Positions 1 to 8,521 of a stretch of 64,000 nt of DNA are shown here, piece by piece. The first letter of the stretch is position 1; every line of letters begins with the position of its first letter. The position numbers and the translations under genes were made by a program. The DNA is taken from the NCBI RefSeq assembly GCF_001839655.2, contig NZ_CP056087.1:3348001-3412000 (forward strand). The letters run 5' to 3'. The stretch is from Pseudomonas argentinensis. GTDB taxonomy: Bacteria > Pseudomonadota > Gammaproteobacteria > Pseudomonadales > Pseudomonadaceae. The notes beneath the pieces are model-generated. The model worked only from the letters and a program-made list of their open reading frames with translations, was not told the origin of the DNA and did not search any database.

Positions 1-213
1 CCCACCCTCACCGCCAAAATCACCGCAGGCACGATGATCATCGACGATGGCGTTGCCGGGGCCGCTGGAACAGCTCGAGTTGCCAGCGTCGCGGTGTCGA
101 GCGGTGCTCTTCCTGCGCAAGAACCCATATAGAAAACGCAGGGCAAGCGCCACCAACAACCCCACGGATATCCAAAGGGTCACACTGTTGAACCAGTTGC
201 CTTGAATGATCAT
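1..213 (-). CDS. Partial small membrane protein, runs off the left edge
   Basis: An open frame of 71 codons begins with ATG at 213 and is still open at position 1, so the C-terminus is missing. An AGGAG site sits about 7 bases upstream of the start. The protein has one hydrophobic segment at about residues 11-30 (VTLWISVGLLVALALRFLYG), then a short basic stretch, and its visible end is becoming rich in Gly, Asp and Cys (GDFGGEGG). Small membrane-anchored proteins with Gly/Cys-rich tails are common in Pseudomonas, but I do not recognise the family. A longer frame overlapping it on the same strand looks like a shadow. Confidence 0.55.
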   Translation of the reverse strand, partial: MIIQGNWFNSVTLWISVGLLVALALRFLYGFLRRKSTARHRDAGNSSCSSGPGNAIVDDHRACGDFGGEGG

Positions 214-377
214 TGCCGACTCCTGCCATCCCCTGCGGCGATACGACGCCGTAAACCCATCCTGCGGGTGCGGGCCCTGAGCGTGCTCCGACATGAGGTG
301 CGCTGACCATTCAGCGTCGCGCCTTGCCGGGAGATAGTCGCTACGGAGCACACGACCTCATGAACGGACCCACTTGT

Positions 378-1304
378 TCAGACACAGCGCAAATGCGCGT
401 CGACCCAGCCTTGCAAGCCGGTGGTTTCAATCTGCCGTTGCGCATTATAGGTCTGCGCCTTGGGCCAGGCCACGCCCTTGCCCTGGGCGAAAACCGCCCT
501 GTATCTGCGCATCGAATCATCGGGCTGGGCGGCCAGCTCGGCGCTGAGCACTGGCAAGGTCCACACCAGGCGTTCAACCTGGCGACCCAGCGACTGATCG
601 ATGACGTCTGCAAGCTGGCGGTAGGTGATCGTGTCGCCAGCCGTGAAGGTCACCCGGTTGAGCCGCTCGGGGTCGAACAGGATCCTGGCGGTAAGACGGG
701 CGATATCCTGCGGGGTGGTCACCGTAACCGCCGTTTCCCAGCTGCCCAGGGCGCGCACCCGGTTGTGCTGCAGGTCGACCACTCCAAAGGCCGGTTCGAA
801 CAGAAAGCTGGTGAACATGCCGGTGGCGATGATCTGCCACTGCAGCCGCGACTGGGCACGTAGCAGCTGGCGTACATCGAGCTGTTCGTCGAACAGGTTC
901 TGGGGGCTGCCGTAGCCGATCTGGTCGTAGTCCACGCCGAACTGCCAGGGCACATAGTGCTTCACATCCGAGCGCAGGGCCGCGCGGGTCAGTTTGAGTT
1001 GCATGCCCGGCCCGGAGACGAAGCCGAGGCAGCTGATCAGCCTGTCGAAGCCGCTGAACAGCGTGGCGAGCGACTGCTCGCTGTCGTTCACCACATCCGC
1101 CGTCACCACGCCGACGCCGAGCCCGTCGAGCTCCGCGAGAAGCCCGCGTCTATCCGCTGACGCAGCGCCCGGCGCCGCGGGCCGCAGCATGACGGTTACC
1201 TGTACGCCAGGCAGGCCTGCCAGCGCGTGCAGCATGGCCAGGCCGAGTTCCCCGGCGCCCAGTACCAGGATGTTGTCGGTTGTTGCCACAGGGGTTGGTT
1301 GCAT
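378..1304 (-). CDS. NmrA-like NAD(P)-binding reductase
   Basis: A 308-residue Rossmann-fold protein of the NmrA / isoflavone-reductase-like short-chain dehydrogenase group. The N-terminal dinucleotide motif is visible as ILVLGAGELG, with a basic residue after the second strand (VTVMLRP) that would suit NADP(H). Later segments (YVPWQFGVDYD, TVTTPQDIARLTARIL, YRQLADVI) are typical of NmrA-like proteins. The start at 1304 is preferred because GGAG lies 6 bases upstream and homology begins there; an in-frame ATG at 1364 would add 20 residues. It is divergent from the HxlR gene at 1393, which suggests HxlR control of a redox- or quinone-responsive reductase. The substrate is unknown. Confidence 0.75.
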   Translation of the reverse strand: MQPTPVATTDNILVLGAGELGLAMLHALAGLPGVQVTVMLRPAAPGAASADRRGLLAELDGLGVGVVTADVVNDSEQSLATLFSGFDRLISCLGFVSGPGMQLKLTRAALRSDVKHYVPWQFGVDYDQIGYGSPQNLFDEQLDVRQLLRAQSRLQWQIIATGMFTSFLFEPAFGVVDLQHNRVRALGSWETAVTVTTPQDIARLTARILFDPERLNRVTFTAGDTITYRQLADVIDQSLGRQVERLVWTLPVLSAELAAQPDDSMRRYRAVFAQGKGVAWPKAQTYNAQRQIETTGLQGWVDAHLRCV

Positions 1305-1392
1305 CGCAGACTCCGGTCGAACGCTCAATGACGATGCGCTCATCCTGTCACCCCTGACCAACATTCAGAAGAAGGCACACGCGTGATACCGC

Positions 1393-1980
1393 ATGGATAC
1401 GATGACGGAGGATGACGTGATTCGCGTTGCCCAGGCCACCTGCGATGCACTCGGCGACGAGGACGACACGCTCAAGCGCGAGGTGCTGACCCATGCCGGC
1501 AATCGTTGGTCGCTGGGCATCGTTCATGCGCTGGGCGCCCACGGCAAACTGCGCCATGCCGAGCTTGGTCGACGCTTGCCAGGCGTCACCCAACGCATGC
1601 TGACCCGCAGCTTGCGGCAACTCGAAAGAGACGGTTTGCTCAGCCGCTTCGACCACCGCGAGGTACCGCCGCGGGTCGATTACCAGCTGACACCACTGGG
1701 CCGCAGCTTCCTGGCCCGCATGGTGCCGCTATGGATGTGGCTGCTCGAACACGCCGAGGATTTTCGCAGCGCAAGAGCGCGCTTCGACGAGACGCGAGGC
1801 GCAGGTGAAAACCCAGCGAAGCCTCCAGGGTCTGTTCCCGTTTCGCGCACGGCCGCGCCGGAGCCAGTTTTTGCGCGAGGCAAGGCACGAGATGCGAAGT
1901 TTGGCGGGCCAAATGAGCCATCGAGTAACGCCGTCTCGCACAAAAAACGGCCCCGGCCCTGCGGGTTGCGCGGGAAATGA
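1393..1980 (+). CDS. HxlR-family winged-helix regulator with repeat-derived tail
   Basis: A 195-residue DNA-binding protein. Residues about 25-130 form an HxlR winged helix: GNRWSLGIVHALG, RHAELGRRLPGVTQRML, LRQLERDGLLSR and YQLTPLGRSF. HxlR proteins are normally about 110-150 residues. From about residue 145 (nucleotide 1827) the sequence becomes low-complexity and basic (PPGSVPVSRTAAPEP onward). That part coincides with a 199-bp repeat-like element that also supplies the stop codon. The last roughly 50 residues are therefore probably not native. The gene is divergent from the NmrA-like reductase, the usual arrangement for a regulator and its target. DNA binding is likely intact. Confidence 0.8.
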   Translation: MDTMTEDDVIRVAQATCDALGDEDDTLKREVLTHAGNRWSLGIVHALGAHGKLRHAELGRRLPGVTQRMLTRSLRQLERDGLLSRFDHREVPPRVDYQLTPLGRSFLARMVPLWMWLLEHAEDFRSARARFDETRGAGENPAKPPGSVPVSRTAAPEPVFARGKARDAKFGGPNEPSSNAVSHKKRPRPCGLRGK

Positions 1981-2025
1981 CCTCCGCTGTCGTTGCAGGA
2001 CTTGGCAAGGGAATGAACAGACCCT
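1827..2025. mobile_element. MITE-like repeat element inside the HxlR gene end
   Basis: About 199 bp bounded by imperfect inverted ends: AGGGTCTGTTCCC at the left, and GGGAATGAACAGACCCT at the right, which matches the complement apart from a three-base insertion. The interior is GC-rich with several short inverted segments. It resembles non-coding intergenic repeats I remember from other Pseudomonas genomes, but I could not search for copies. No transposase is encoded. It supplies the stop codon of the HxlR gene. Confidence 0.5.
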
Positions 2026-2123
2026 AGGGTGGTGAATTAACCGCAATCTATCTCGGCGCTCATGGTCGATCTGGATACCGGCGTCTGACACCGCAGCGCC
2101 ACCCATCAGGACCCTGGGGACCC

Positions 2124-2660
2124 ATGAAGTACGCAACGTTTTGCCCGCTCGCCACAATCGAACGGCTTTGCCGTGGCACCACTACCGTGCTGGCAGTGGC
2201 AGCCAGCCTTGGGCTCCTCGCCGGCTGCACCGCCAGTGAGGACAGCCAGAACGAGGTGTCGAACGATTCGCCCCTTGCCTCGACCAGTACCAAGCTGTCC
2301 CCGCTCGATGAACGGGATATCGCGGCCAACCCCTTGAAGGGGGAACTGATATGCGCCTTCTCGGTGGGGCGCAACACGCTGCTATACGCTGCCGGCAACG
2401 TCGCCACCCAGGCCGACGCTGAGGCAATCGTGAAGTTCGCCGATCAGGTGATGACGGTGCGGGCGCCCGGTGGCTTCGACCAGATGCTGCAGGGCACGAC
2501 ATTCAAGGGTGAACGACTGGTAATCGAGGTAAAACTCACCGAGCAGCCCCACAAGGCCGACGGGAATGGCGCTTCTGTCTACCCGTCCGCCACGCTCACC
2601 TACATTCGCAACGACAGCGCGATGCGCTCGGAGCAAGGCCAGTGGGAGTGCGGGCCGTGA
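2124..2660 (+). CDS. Putative lipoprotein, unknown function
   Basis: A 178-residue protein whose N-terminus is an export signal: a basic start, a hydrophobic run (TTTVLAVAASLGLLA) and a lipobox LLAGC with Cys at about residue 35. The mature part is acidic to neutral, has one further Cys near the middle (ELICAFS) and one near the C-terminus (WECGP), which could form a disulfide. No catalytic motif was recognised. It stands alone, separated from the HxlR gene by the repeat element, and a hairpin terminator follows its stop. Likely a membrane-anchored periplasmic protein. Confidence 0.65.
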   Translation: MKYATFCPLATIERLCRGTTTVLAVAASLGLLAGCTASEDSQNEVSNDSPLASTSTKLSPLDERDIAANPLKGELICAFSVGRNTLLYAAGNVATQADAEAIVKFADQVMTVRAPGGFDQMLQGTTFKGERLVIEVKLTEQPHKADGNGASVYPSATLTYIRNDSAMRSEQGQWECGP

Positions 2661-2686
2661 GGGGGCGAGTCATCGCCCCCCGGTTT
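2661..2686 (+). terminator. Hairpin terminator after the lipoprotein gene
   Basis: A perfect 8-bp stem, GGGGGCGA paired with TCGCCCCC around a GTCA loop (2661-2680), followed by a short T run (CGGTTTT). It starts directly after the lipoprotein stop codon and lies between convergent genes. Confidence 0.65.
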
Positions 2687-2712
2687 TACCCACCGCACAG
2701 GCTGGAGCGTGC

Positions 2713-4344
2713 CTAGACCCTGAACCGGGCGACGAGGACATTCAGATCAAGCGCCAGACGAGCCAGCTCGCTGCAGGCAGCGGCAGTCTGGTTCGCCCCC
2801 GAAGCGCTCTGGATCGACAGGTCGCGAATGCTGATCAAATTGCGATCGACTTCACGGGCCACATGGGCCTGCTCTTCCGACGCCGTGGCGATCTGCAGGT
2901 TTCGCTCGTTGATCTGGCCAATGGCGTCGACGATCTGCTCCAGCGAACGGCCGGCTTCGTCGGCCATTTGCAGCGTATTGTTGGCTTCGCTGCTGCTGGT
3001 CTGCATGGCCAGCACCGCGCTTTCGGTGCCGGTCTGTATGGCCCCGATCATCTGCTCGATTTCCTGGGTTGATGCCGAAGTGCGATGGGCCAGGCCGCGC
3101 ACCTCATCGGCCACCACGGCGAAACCGCGGCCGTGCTCGCCAGCGCGTGCCGCTTCGATCGCGGCGTTCAGGGCCAGCAGGTTGGTCTGGTCAGCGACGT
3201 TGCGAATGACGTCCAGCACCTTGCTGATATCGCGTGCCTGTTCCGCCAATCGCTGAACCTGTGCGGAGGAATCAAGAACGTTACCTGACAATTTGCGAAT
3301 CGCCGAAACCGTGCGTTCCACATGCTGATAACCGGCTTTGGCCGACCCCGTGGATTCGCGGGCCGCATCCGAGGCACCGCTGGCGTTGCGTGACACTTCC
3401 TCGACAGCGGCGCTCATCTCGGTAACCGCAGTGGCCGCCTGGTCGATTTCCGCGTTCTGATTCTGCATCACACGCGTGCTTTCCTCGGTCACCGCGGCCA
3501 TCTCCTCCGCGGCCGATGCCAGCTGCGTGGACGACTCGCCGATTTGCCGGATCGCCTGGTTGAGGTTTCTTTGCATGAGCGCCTGGGCGGCCTGCAAGCG
3601 GCTGGCTTCGTCCTTGCCAGTGACGCTGATGGTTTTGGTCAAATCGCCCTCAGCAATACTCTCCGCACTGAGCATGGCTTCATTGATGGGCCCGGATATC
3701 GAACGGGTCAGCAAGGTGGCCAGCAGCACGGTCAGAACCACCGCCACGGCGATGGTCACCAGCACCCCCGTTCGCCCGTGACTGTAGGTTTCACTGGCGT
3801 TGATGCCGGCCTGTCTGGCGCCAGCGGCGTTGAAGGCAATCAGTGCATCGAGCTGCTTTTGCAGCGTCTCGCCTATTGTACGACCGCTGCTGTTGCTCAG
3901 GCTCAACGCCTGCCCTGATTGCTGCTGACGCAGCAGATTCATCACCTGTTGCTGCATGTCGAGATAGCGCTGGGCACTGTCGAATACGCGTTGAAAAACC
4001 GCGCTTTCTTCTCCGGGCATCAGCAGGTCGCGTTGATAGCGGGTCAGAACCTCCTGGAACGAGGAACGATAGCTCTGTATCGCCGCGTCATCCACGACTC
4101 CGGTATTGGTACCTTCAGTGGAGGCGAGAACCCGCAAGGTTTCAAGACGAATATTGAGCAGATCCTTTTGCATTTCGCCAGATGCCTGGATGCTCGCCAT
4201 CCAGTTGGTCTCGATATCCTGTTCGGCGAGGTAAAGATCACTGAGCCTGGAGAGCGAAAAAAACCCCAGCGCCACAACCAGGAGTGAAATCAAGGCGAAG
4301 CAAAAAGCAGCCCGAGGGGCAATATTGAAATCCCGGAAAGACAT
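2713..4344 (-). CDS. Methyl-accepting chemotaxis protein
   Basis: A 543-residue inner-membrane chemoreceptor. TM1 is at about residues 12-32, a helical periplasmic sensor (four-helix-bundle type) at about 33-190, and TM2 at about 193-213. A HAMP linker follows at about 214-268, then the long cytoplasmic signalling domain with the invariant hairpin tip near the middle ([20 protein letters not shown]). Signals would pass to CheA/CheW. There are no chemotaxis genes nearby, so it is an orphan receptor, as is common in Pseudomonas. The helical sensor gives no direct ligand clue. The C-terminus (VLVARFRV) shows no CheR-tethering pentapeptide. Confidence 0.95.
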   Translation of the reverse strand: MSFRDFNIAPRAAFCFALISLLVVALGFFSLSRLSDLYLAEQDIETNWMASIQASGEMQKDLLNIRLETLRVLASTEGTNTGVVDDAAIQSYRSSFQEVLTRYQRDLLMPGEESAVFQRVFDSAQRYLDMQQQVMNLLRQQQSGQALSLSNSSGRTIGETLQKQLDALIAFNAAGARQAGINASETYSHGRTGVLVTIAVAVVLTVLLATLLTRSISGPINEAMLSAESIAEGDLTKTISVTGKDEASRLQAAQALMQRNLNQAIRQIGESSTQLASAAEEMAAVTEESTRVMQNQNAEIDQAATAVTEMSAAVEEVSRNASGASDAARESTGSAKAGYQHVERTVSAIRKLSGNVLDSSAQVQRLAEQARDISKVLDVIRNVADQTNLLALNAAIEAARAGEHGRGFAVVADEVRGLAHRTSASTQEIEQMIGAIQTGTESAVLAMQTSSSEANNTLQMADEAGRSLEQIVDAIGQINERNLQIATASEEQAHVAREVDRNLISIRDLSIQSASGANQTAAACSELARLALDLNVLVARFRV

Positions 4345-4538
4345 GGGGGGTGCACCATAAGGAGGAGTCCATCACCAACGCCTCCTTGTCGGCCAAGCTA
4401 AAGCAGCCACCGCTGATGGCGGGCACAATGATATCAAAAAGCCACCTGAAACCATATGAAACAAAGTATTACTTGAAGAAATTCAGCAACAGCCTGCCAG
4501 ACCTTATTTTTTTCTCTTTTAAATCAATATGTTGTCGC

Positions 4539-5129
4539 CTACATCCATTTATCTAACGGACGGACGGTAGCGTTTGGCAGGCCAATCAGAAAAATTCTGC
4601 TAAGACAGGGAGGCAGCCAACCAGCCCCGCTGTACGGCCACGCGTACCCGCCAGTGCAGGAAACGGGCGTGTTGGGCATCAGCTTGCAGTGGGGGGACGC
4701 GAGGCTTCCACTCAAGAGCAGTGCCGCCCTTTCAGCCTGGCCGAGATACAGGCCAGCCAGCATGGCCGACAGGAATAACCCTGCCTGCCACGGGCCGACC
4801 AGCAAAAGCACCACCGCAGGCCCCGGGCAGACTCCCGCGATTCCCCAGCCCACCCCGAACAACAGGCTGCCGCCGATCAGGCTGGCGTCCACCTCGCGCT
4901 TGATCGGCAACTGCATGGGCGCGCCTGACAGGGAACGTTTTCGCTTGCCTGCCCAATTCATGGGAATCGCGACCACCGCGATGGCCCCGGCCATGACCAG
5001 GGCCAATGATGGATCCCAGGCGCCGGCCACATCGAGGAAGGCCAGCACCTTGGCAGGATTTACCATGCCTGCCAGTAGCAGGCCCAGGCCGAATATCAAC
5101 CCGGCGAGAAAAGCGCTCAGCTTGGTCAT
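4539..5129 (-). CDS. YeeE/YedE-family (DUF6691-type) transporter subunit with odd C-terminus
   Basis: A 196-residue membrane protein, second gene of a YeeE/YedE pair. The hallmark GIAGVCPGPAVV and hydrophobic segments (FLAGLIFGLGLLLAGMV, LVMAGAIAVVAIP, LFLSAMLAGLYLG) match the short DUF6691 half-transporters, which are usually about 140-150 residues. After about residue 138 the sequence is unlike the family and ends in a roughly 55-residue tail encoded by less GC-rich DNA. A lost native stop is likely. The start ATG at 5129 has GGGAG 8 bases upstream and lies 2 bases after the stop of the upstream subunit. The family is linked to uptake or export of sulfur compounds. Confidence 0.8.
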   Translation of the reverse strand: MTKLSAFLAGLIFGLGLLLAGMVNPAKVLAFLDVAGAWDPSLALVMAGAIAVVAIPMNWAGKRKRSLSGAPMQLPIKREVDASLIGGSLLFGVGWGIAGVCPGPAVVLLLVGPWQAGLFLSAMLAGLYLGQAERAALLLSGSLASPHCKLMPNTPVSCTGGYAWPYSGAGWLPPCLSRIFLIGLPNATVRPLDKWM

Positions 5130-5131
5130 CT

Positions 5132-5566
5132 TCACGCTCCCAGCACATGACGAATGAGGTAAACCGTGGCGAAGCCGGTACCCATGAAGCATGCCGTGGC
5201 GACCAGGGAACGCGGCGCCAGCCGCGAGATTCCACATACGCCGTGGCCGCTTGTGCAACCCGAGCCATACCCCACGCCCACCCCGACCACCAGCCCGGCC
5301 AGGATCAACGCGGGCCACCCGCTATCGATCTGTATCTCCGGCAAGACAGCGAATGCGCTCCACAGTAACGGCGCAAGCATCAGCCCCAGAAGAAAGAGCA
5401 TCTTCTCACCCCAGGCGTTACTGCCGCGCGCCAGTGCGGCACTGATCAGGCCACTGATACCTGCGATGCGACCATTGAAGAGAACGAACACACTGGCAGC
5501 CAGCCCGATCAGGGCCCCACCAGCCAATGAAGCCCACGGCGTGAAACTGCCCCAGTCAATGCTCAC
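5132..5566 (-). CDS. YeeE/YedE-family transporter subunit
   Basis: A 144-residue inner-membrane protein, first gene of a two-gene YeeE/YedE (sulfur transport, DUF395) operon. The signature GYGSGCTSGHGVCG carries the conserved Cys residues, which in this superfamily take part in moving thiosulfate or related sulfur species. About four hydrophobic segments can be seen. The start is GTG at 5566, with AGGAG 8 bases upstream. Tandem half-size proteins of this type occur with sulfide-responsive regulators in other bacteria, but no such regulator is adjacent here. Confidence 0.85.
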   Translation of the reverse strand: MSIDWGSFTPWASLAGGALIGLAASVFVLFNGRIAGISGLISAALARGSNAWGEKMLFLLGLMLAPLLWSAFAVLPEIQIDSGWPALILAGLVVGVGVGYGSGCTSGHGVCGISRLAPRSLVATACFMGTGFATVYLIRHVLGA

Positions 5567-5700
5567 CCGTCCGCTCCTCTACGCCGCTGCGTAAATTCAT
5601 AGATATAGCAATCTGACACCTTTCGGCCTAGTGACCTTGGAATCAGGTGTTTCACGGTGGCAATGCAGCAAGGTGGAGAACATCCCTGTGCAGCAATGCC

Positions 5701-5722
5701 AGGACGCCCCTCGGGCGCCCTG
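5701..5722 (-). terminator. Possible hairpin after the LysR gene
   Basis: An imperfect inverted repeat AGGACGCCC / GGGCGCCCT around CTC, lying 35 bases beyond the LysR stop on its own strand. There is no clear T run, so this is weak. Confidence 0.3.
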
Positions 5723-5755
5723 CTGATCCGTGGTTAAACTGCGACGCGAAGCGTG

Positions 5756-6688
5756 CTAGTCCGCCAGAGGCTCCAGCGAGGGGAAGTCGGCCAGCAGCTC
5801 CACCAGGGTCTCTCGAAGCCATCGATTGGCCGGATCATGATGAAACCGGGTGTGCCAATGCAGATGGATATCGTAGCCAGTGATAGTCCAGGGAAGCGGC
5901 ACAAGGCGAACCCGCGCGATTTCAGCAAAGCGGCGCCCCACCGCCAGGGGCACGGTCGCGATCATGTCCGACTCGGCCACGAGAAAGGGCACTCCCATGA
6001 ACCGCGGCAGGCTGAACCTTATCCGGCGGGTGACACCACGCAGGGCCAGCTCGCGATCCAGGATACCCATCCCACGACCGTCGGCCTGAACGGCGACATG
6101 CTCGGCTTGCTGATACTGCTCCATGGTCAATCGATCACCGATGAGGGGGTGATCCTCACGAACGATGCACACGAACGTATGGCCGTACAAGGCGCGGTTG
6201 CGGATCGACGAGTTGACCAGGCGCGGGAAGTAGCCGATAGCGGCGTCAACGTCACCGGCATCCAGACCCTCTTCCAGTTGTTCGGGTGACAGCGCCAGCG
6301 TACGGATACGCAGCCGCGGAGCGCGCTCGTCCAGCACCCGCATCAACTTGGGCAGGAAAACCATCTCGCCGATATCGGACATGCACAGCACCAGTTGCCG
6401 CTCCGAGTGCTCGGCCAGGAATCCCGAGGATGGCAGCACCTCGTTGCTCACCAATTCGAGAATGCGTTGCACCGGCTCGGCAATCTGCAAGGCCCTGGCC
6501 GTGGGCTGCATGCCTCGTGAGGTTCTCACGAACAGCGGGTCCCCGAACAAGGTACGCAGCTTGGACAGGGCGAAGCTCATGGCCGGCTGGCTAAGCCCCA
6601 TCAGATCACCGGCCTGAGTGACGCTCTGCTTGCGGCGCAGTGCATCGAAGACCTTCAGCAGGTTGAGGTCGACATCTCTGATATCCAT
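5756..6688 (-). CDS. LysR-family regulator of the adjacent catabolic operon
   Basis: A 310-residue LysR-type regulator. The winged helix-turn-helix occupies residues about 6-65 (LNLLKVFDALRRKQSVTQAG, LSQPAMSFALSKLR, LFGDPLFVRTSRG) and the effector-binding domain follows. The NodD/NahR-like opening DVDLNLLKVF fits regulators that sense aromatic or other organic acids. The start at 6688 is where family homology begins; a longer frame to 6805 lacks homology. It is divergent from the IlvD/Edd dehydratase gene across 120 bp that contain a perfect 18-bp inverted repeat, so it most likely controls that operon in response to the substrate or an intermediate. Confidence 0.92.
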   Translation of the reverse strand: MDIRDVDLNLLKVFDALRRKQSVTQAGDLMGLSQPAMSFALSKLRTLFGDPLFVRTSRGMQPTARALQIAEPVQRILELVSNEVLPSSGFLAEHSERQLVLCMSDIGEMVFLPKLMRVLDERAPRLRIRTLALSPEQLEEGLDAGDVDAAIGYFPRLVNSSIRNRALYGHTFVCIVREDHPLIGDRLTMEQYQQAEHVAVQADGRGMGILDRELALRGVTRRIRFSLPRFMGVPFLVAESDMIATVPLAVGRRFAEIARVRLVPLPWTITGYDIHLHWHTRFHHDPANRWLRETLVELLADFPSLEPLAD

Positions 6689-6728
6689 ATTTTGGATTTC
6701 ATATATAAGCCAAATTAGGTTTTCGGAT

Positions 6729-6746
6729 TCTAGGTGCCATCCTAGA
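6729..6746. promoter_or_regulatory. Candidate LysR operator
   Basis: A perfect inverted repeat TCTAGG-N6-CCTAGA in the 120-bp divergent region between the LysR gene and the dehydratase operon. The dyad and its place, about 40-58 bases from the LysR start and 63-80 from the dehydratase start, suit a regulator-binding site. It does not exactly follow the T-N11-A rule. Confidence 0.45.
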
Positions 6747-6808
6747 CTCGCCACAAGACATCCGTGAAACACGGCCTGGCTGTAAAAATAACAACAACGG
6801 AGCACACG

Positions 6809-8521
6809 ATGCCCAAGAAGCTGCGAAGCAATTTCCCCTATGGCTCTTACTTATGGGCCGTGCGCGCGGCCCAGTGGCGAGCGTTGGGAATCGACGAAAG
6901 CGAACTGGAAAAACCAAAGATCGCCATCGTCAATTCCTCGTCCAATCTGGCCATCTGCTTCAGCCACCTGGATGGCATCGCTGCCGAGCTCAAGCAATCG
7001 ATTCGCGATGCCGGCGCCCTGCCCTTCGAGATTCGCACGGCCGCTCCGAGCGACTTCATCACCGGCGCGGGTGCTGGCGGCGCCTATATGCTGGCCGCTC
7101 GCGATCTGATCACCAATGACATCGAAGTTGCGATCGAAGGGGCCCAGCTTGACGGCATGATCTGTCTGACCTCTTGCGACAAGACGGTACCCGGCCAGCT
7201 GATGGCCGCCGCGCGCCTGAACATCCCGACCCTGATGGTGGTATGCGGCTACCAGCCAAGCGGTGAATACAACGGCCAGCACGTGGATATCGAAGACGTC
7301 TTCATCGGCTCCATGCACGCGCTCACCGGCAAGCTGCCAGTGGAGCAACTGGTGGGCATGGCCCGCAATGCCATCAAAGGCCCGGGCGTGTGTTCCGGCA
7401 TGGGTACGGCCAACTCCATGCACCTGGTTTGCGAAGCCCTGGGTATGGCCCTGCCGGGCAGCGCGCCGATTGCCGCCAACAGCTCCCGGATGTTCGACTT
7501 CGTGCGCCAGGCCGGGCAGCGCATCGTGGCCATGGTCGAAGAAGACCTGAAACCGCGTGACATCCTCGGCCCCGGGGCTTTCGCCAATGCGGTCAGCGTG
7601 GTACTGGCCGCGGGTGGCTCGGTGAACTGTATCAAGCATATGCAGGCCGTGGCCGCCGAAGGGGGTATCGACGTCGACGTGTACGGCCTGTTTCGCGAGC
7701 TGGGCAACCGCATACCGGTACTGGTGGGCGTTCGGCCCATGGGCGAGCACAGCATCGAGCAGATGGAGGCCGCGGGTGGCGGCCGGGCCTTGCTCAAGCG
7801 CCTGGAGCCGCTGCTGCACGGTGAGGCGCTGACCGTCACCGGGACAACCCTCGCTGACAACCTGCGCGACGTGACCATCGCCGACGAACAGGTCATACGC
7901 CCCCTGCAGCGCCCGTTCGCAACGCAACCGGCGATCGTCATGCTACGTGGCAACATCGCGCCCCAGGCAGGGATCGTCAAATACGGCATCGATCCGAACA
8001 AGATGCGCCGTTTCAGCGGCCCGGCGATCTGCTTCGAGCGCTCCGCCGAGGCCATCGAAGCGTTGCAGGATGGCCGTATCAGGCCGGGCCATGTGGTGGT
8101 GATGCGTGGAGCCGGCGTGCGAGGCGGCCCGGCCATGGGCGGCGGCGCATCGCGCGTGGTGTTCGCGATCGACGGCGCAGGCCTCGGGGACAAGGTGGCC
8201 ATGCTCACGGACGGTCACCTCTCCGGCCTGGTATGCAAAGGCCTGGTGGTGGCTGAGGTCGCCCCGGAAGCAGCCATCGGCGGACCGCTGGCGCTGGTAG
8301 AAAATGGCGACATCATCGATATCGACCTGGACGCCAATCGCCTCGAGGCACGTCTGGAGCCCGCCGAGCTTCAGGCGCGCGCAGAGCGCTGGCAGGCCCA
8401 ACCGGCCCAGTTCGGCGGCGGGTGGCTGGATATCTACCGGGGTGCCGTCAAAGGCATGGAGCATGGAGCCGTCCTGATCAAACCGCTGGACATCAGCGAC
8501 GAACAGGAGGCTGCACGATGA
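6809..8521 (+). CDS. IlvD/Edd-family dehydratase
   Basis: A 570-residue Fe-S dehydratase of the dihydroxy-acid / phosphogluconate dehydratase family. All three cluster cysteines appear present: Cys50 (NLAICFSH), Cys123 (SCDKTVPG) and Cys195 (GVCSGMGTANSM). The probable catalytic Ser472 is in TDGHLSG. It would remove water from a 2,3-dihydroxy acid to give a 2-keto acid. The usual RGEGPRGGPGM loop reads RGAGVRGGPAMGGGA, suggesting a substrate different from IlvD or Edd. The start ATG has GGAG 6 bases upstream. It is the first gene of the operon; its stop overlaps the next start (ATGA). Biosynthetic IlvD is unlikely given the catabolic neighbours. Confidence 0.88.
   Translation: MPKKLRSNFPYGSYLWAVRAAQWRALGIDESELEKPKIAIVNSSSNLAICFSHLDGIAAELKQSIRDAGALPFEIRTAAPSDFITGAGAGGAYMLAARDLITNDIEVAIEGAQLDGMICLTSCDKTVPGQLMAAARLNIPTLMVVCGYQPSGEYNGQHVDIEDVFIGSMHALTGKLPVEQLVGMARNAIKGPGVCSGMGTANSMHLVCEALGMALPGSAPIAANSSRMFDFVRQAGQRIVAMVEEDLKPRDILGPGAFANAVSVVLAAGGSVNCIKHMQAVAAEGGIDVDVYGLFRELGNRIPVLVGVRPMGEHSIEQMEAAGGGRALLKRLEPLLHGEALTVTGTTLADNLRDVTIADEQVIRPLQRPFATQPAIVMLRGNIAPQAGIVKYGIDPNKMRRFSGPAICFERSAEAIEALQDGRIRPGHVVVMRGAGVRGGPAMGGGASRVVFAIDGAGLGDKVAMLTDGHLSGLVCKGLVVAEVAPEAAIGGPLALVENGDIIDIDLDANRLEARLEPAELQARAERWQAQPAQFGGGWLDIYRGAVKGMEHGAVLIKPLDISDEQEAAR

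Noticed and set aside
4350..4556. Small plus-strand frame in the AT-rich gap beside the chemoreceptor
   Set aside because: The AAGGAGGAG just before it is not followed by a start codon at a usable distance, and the composition gives no family or membrane signal.
6851..7927. Long minus-strand frame opposite the IlvD/Edd gene
   Set aside because: A shadow frame; the plus strand has all family motifs and the ribosome site.
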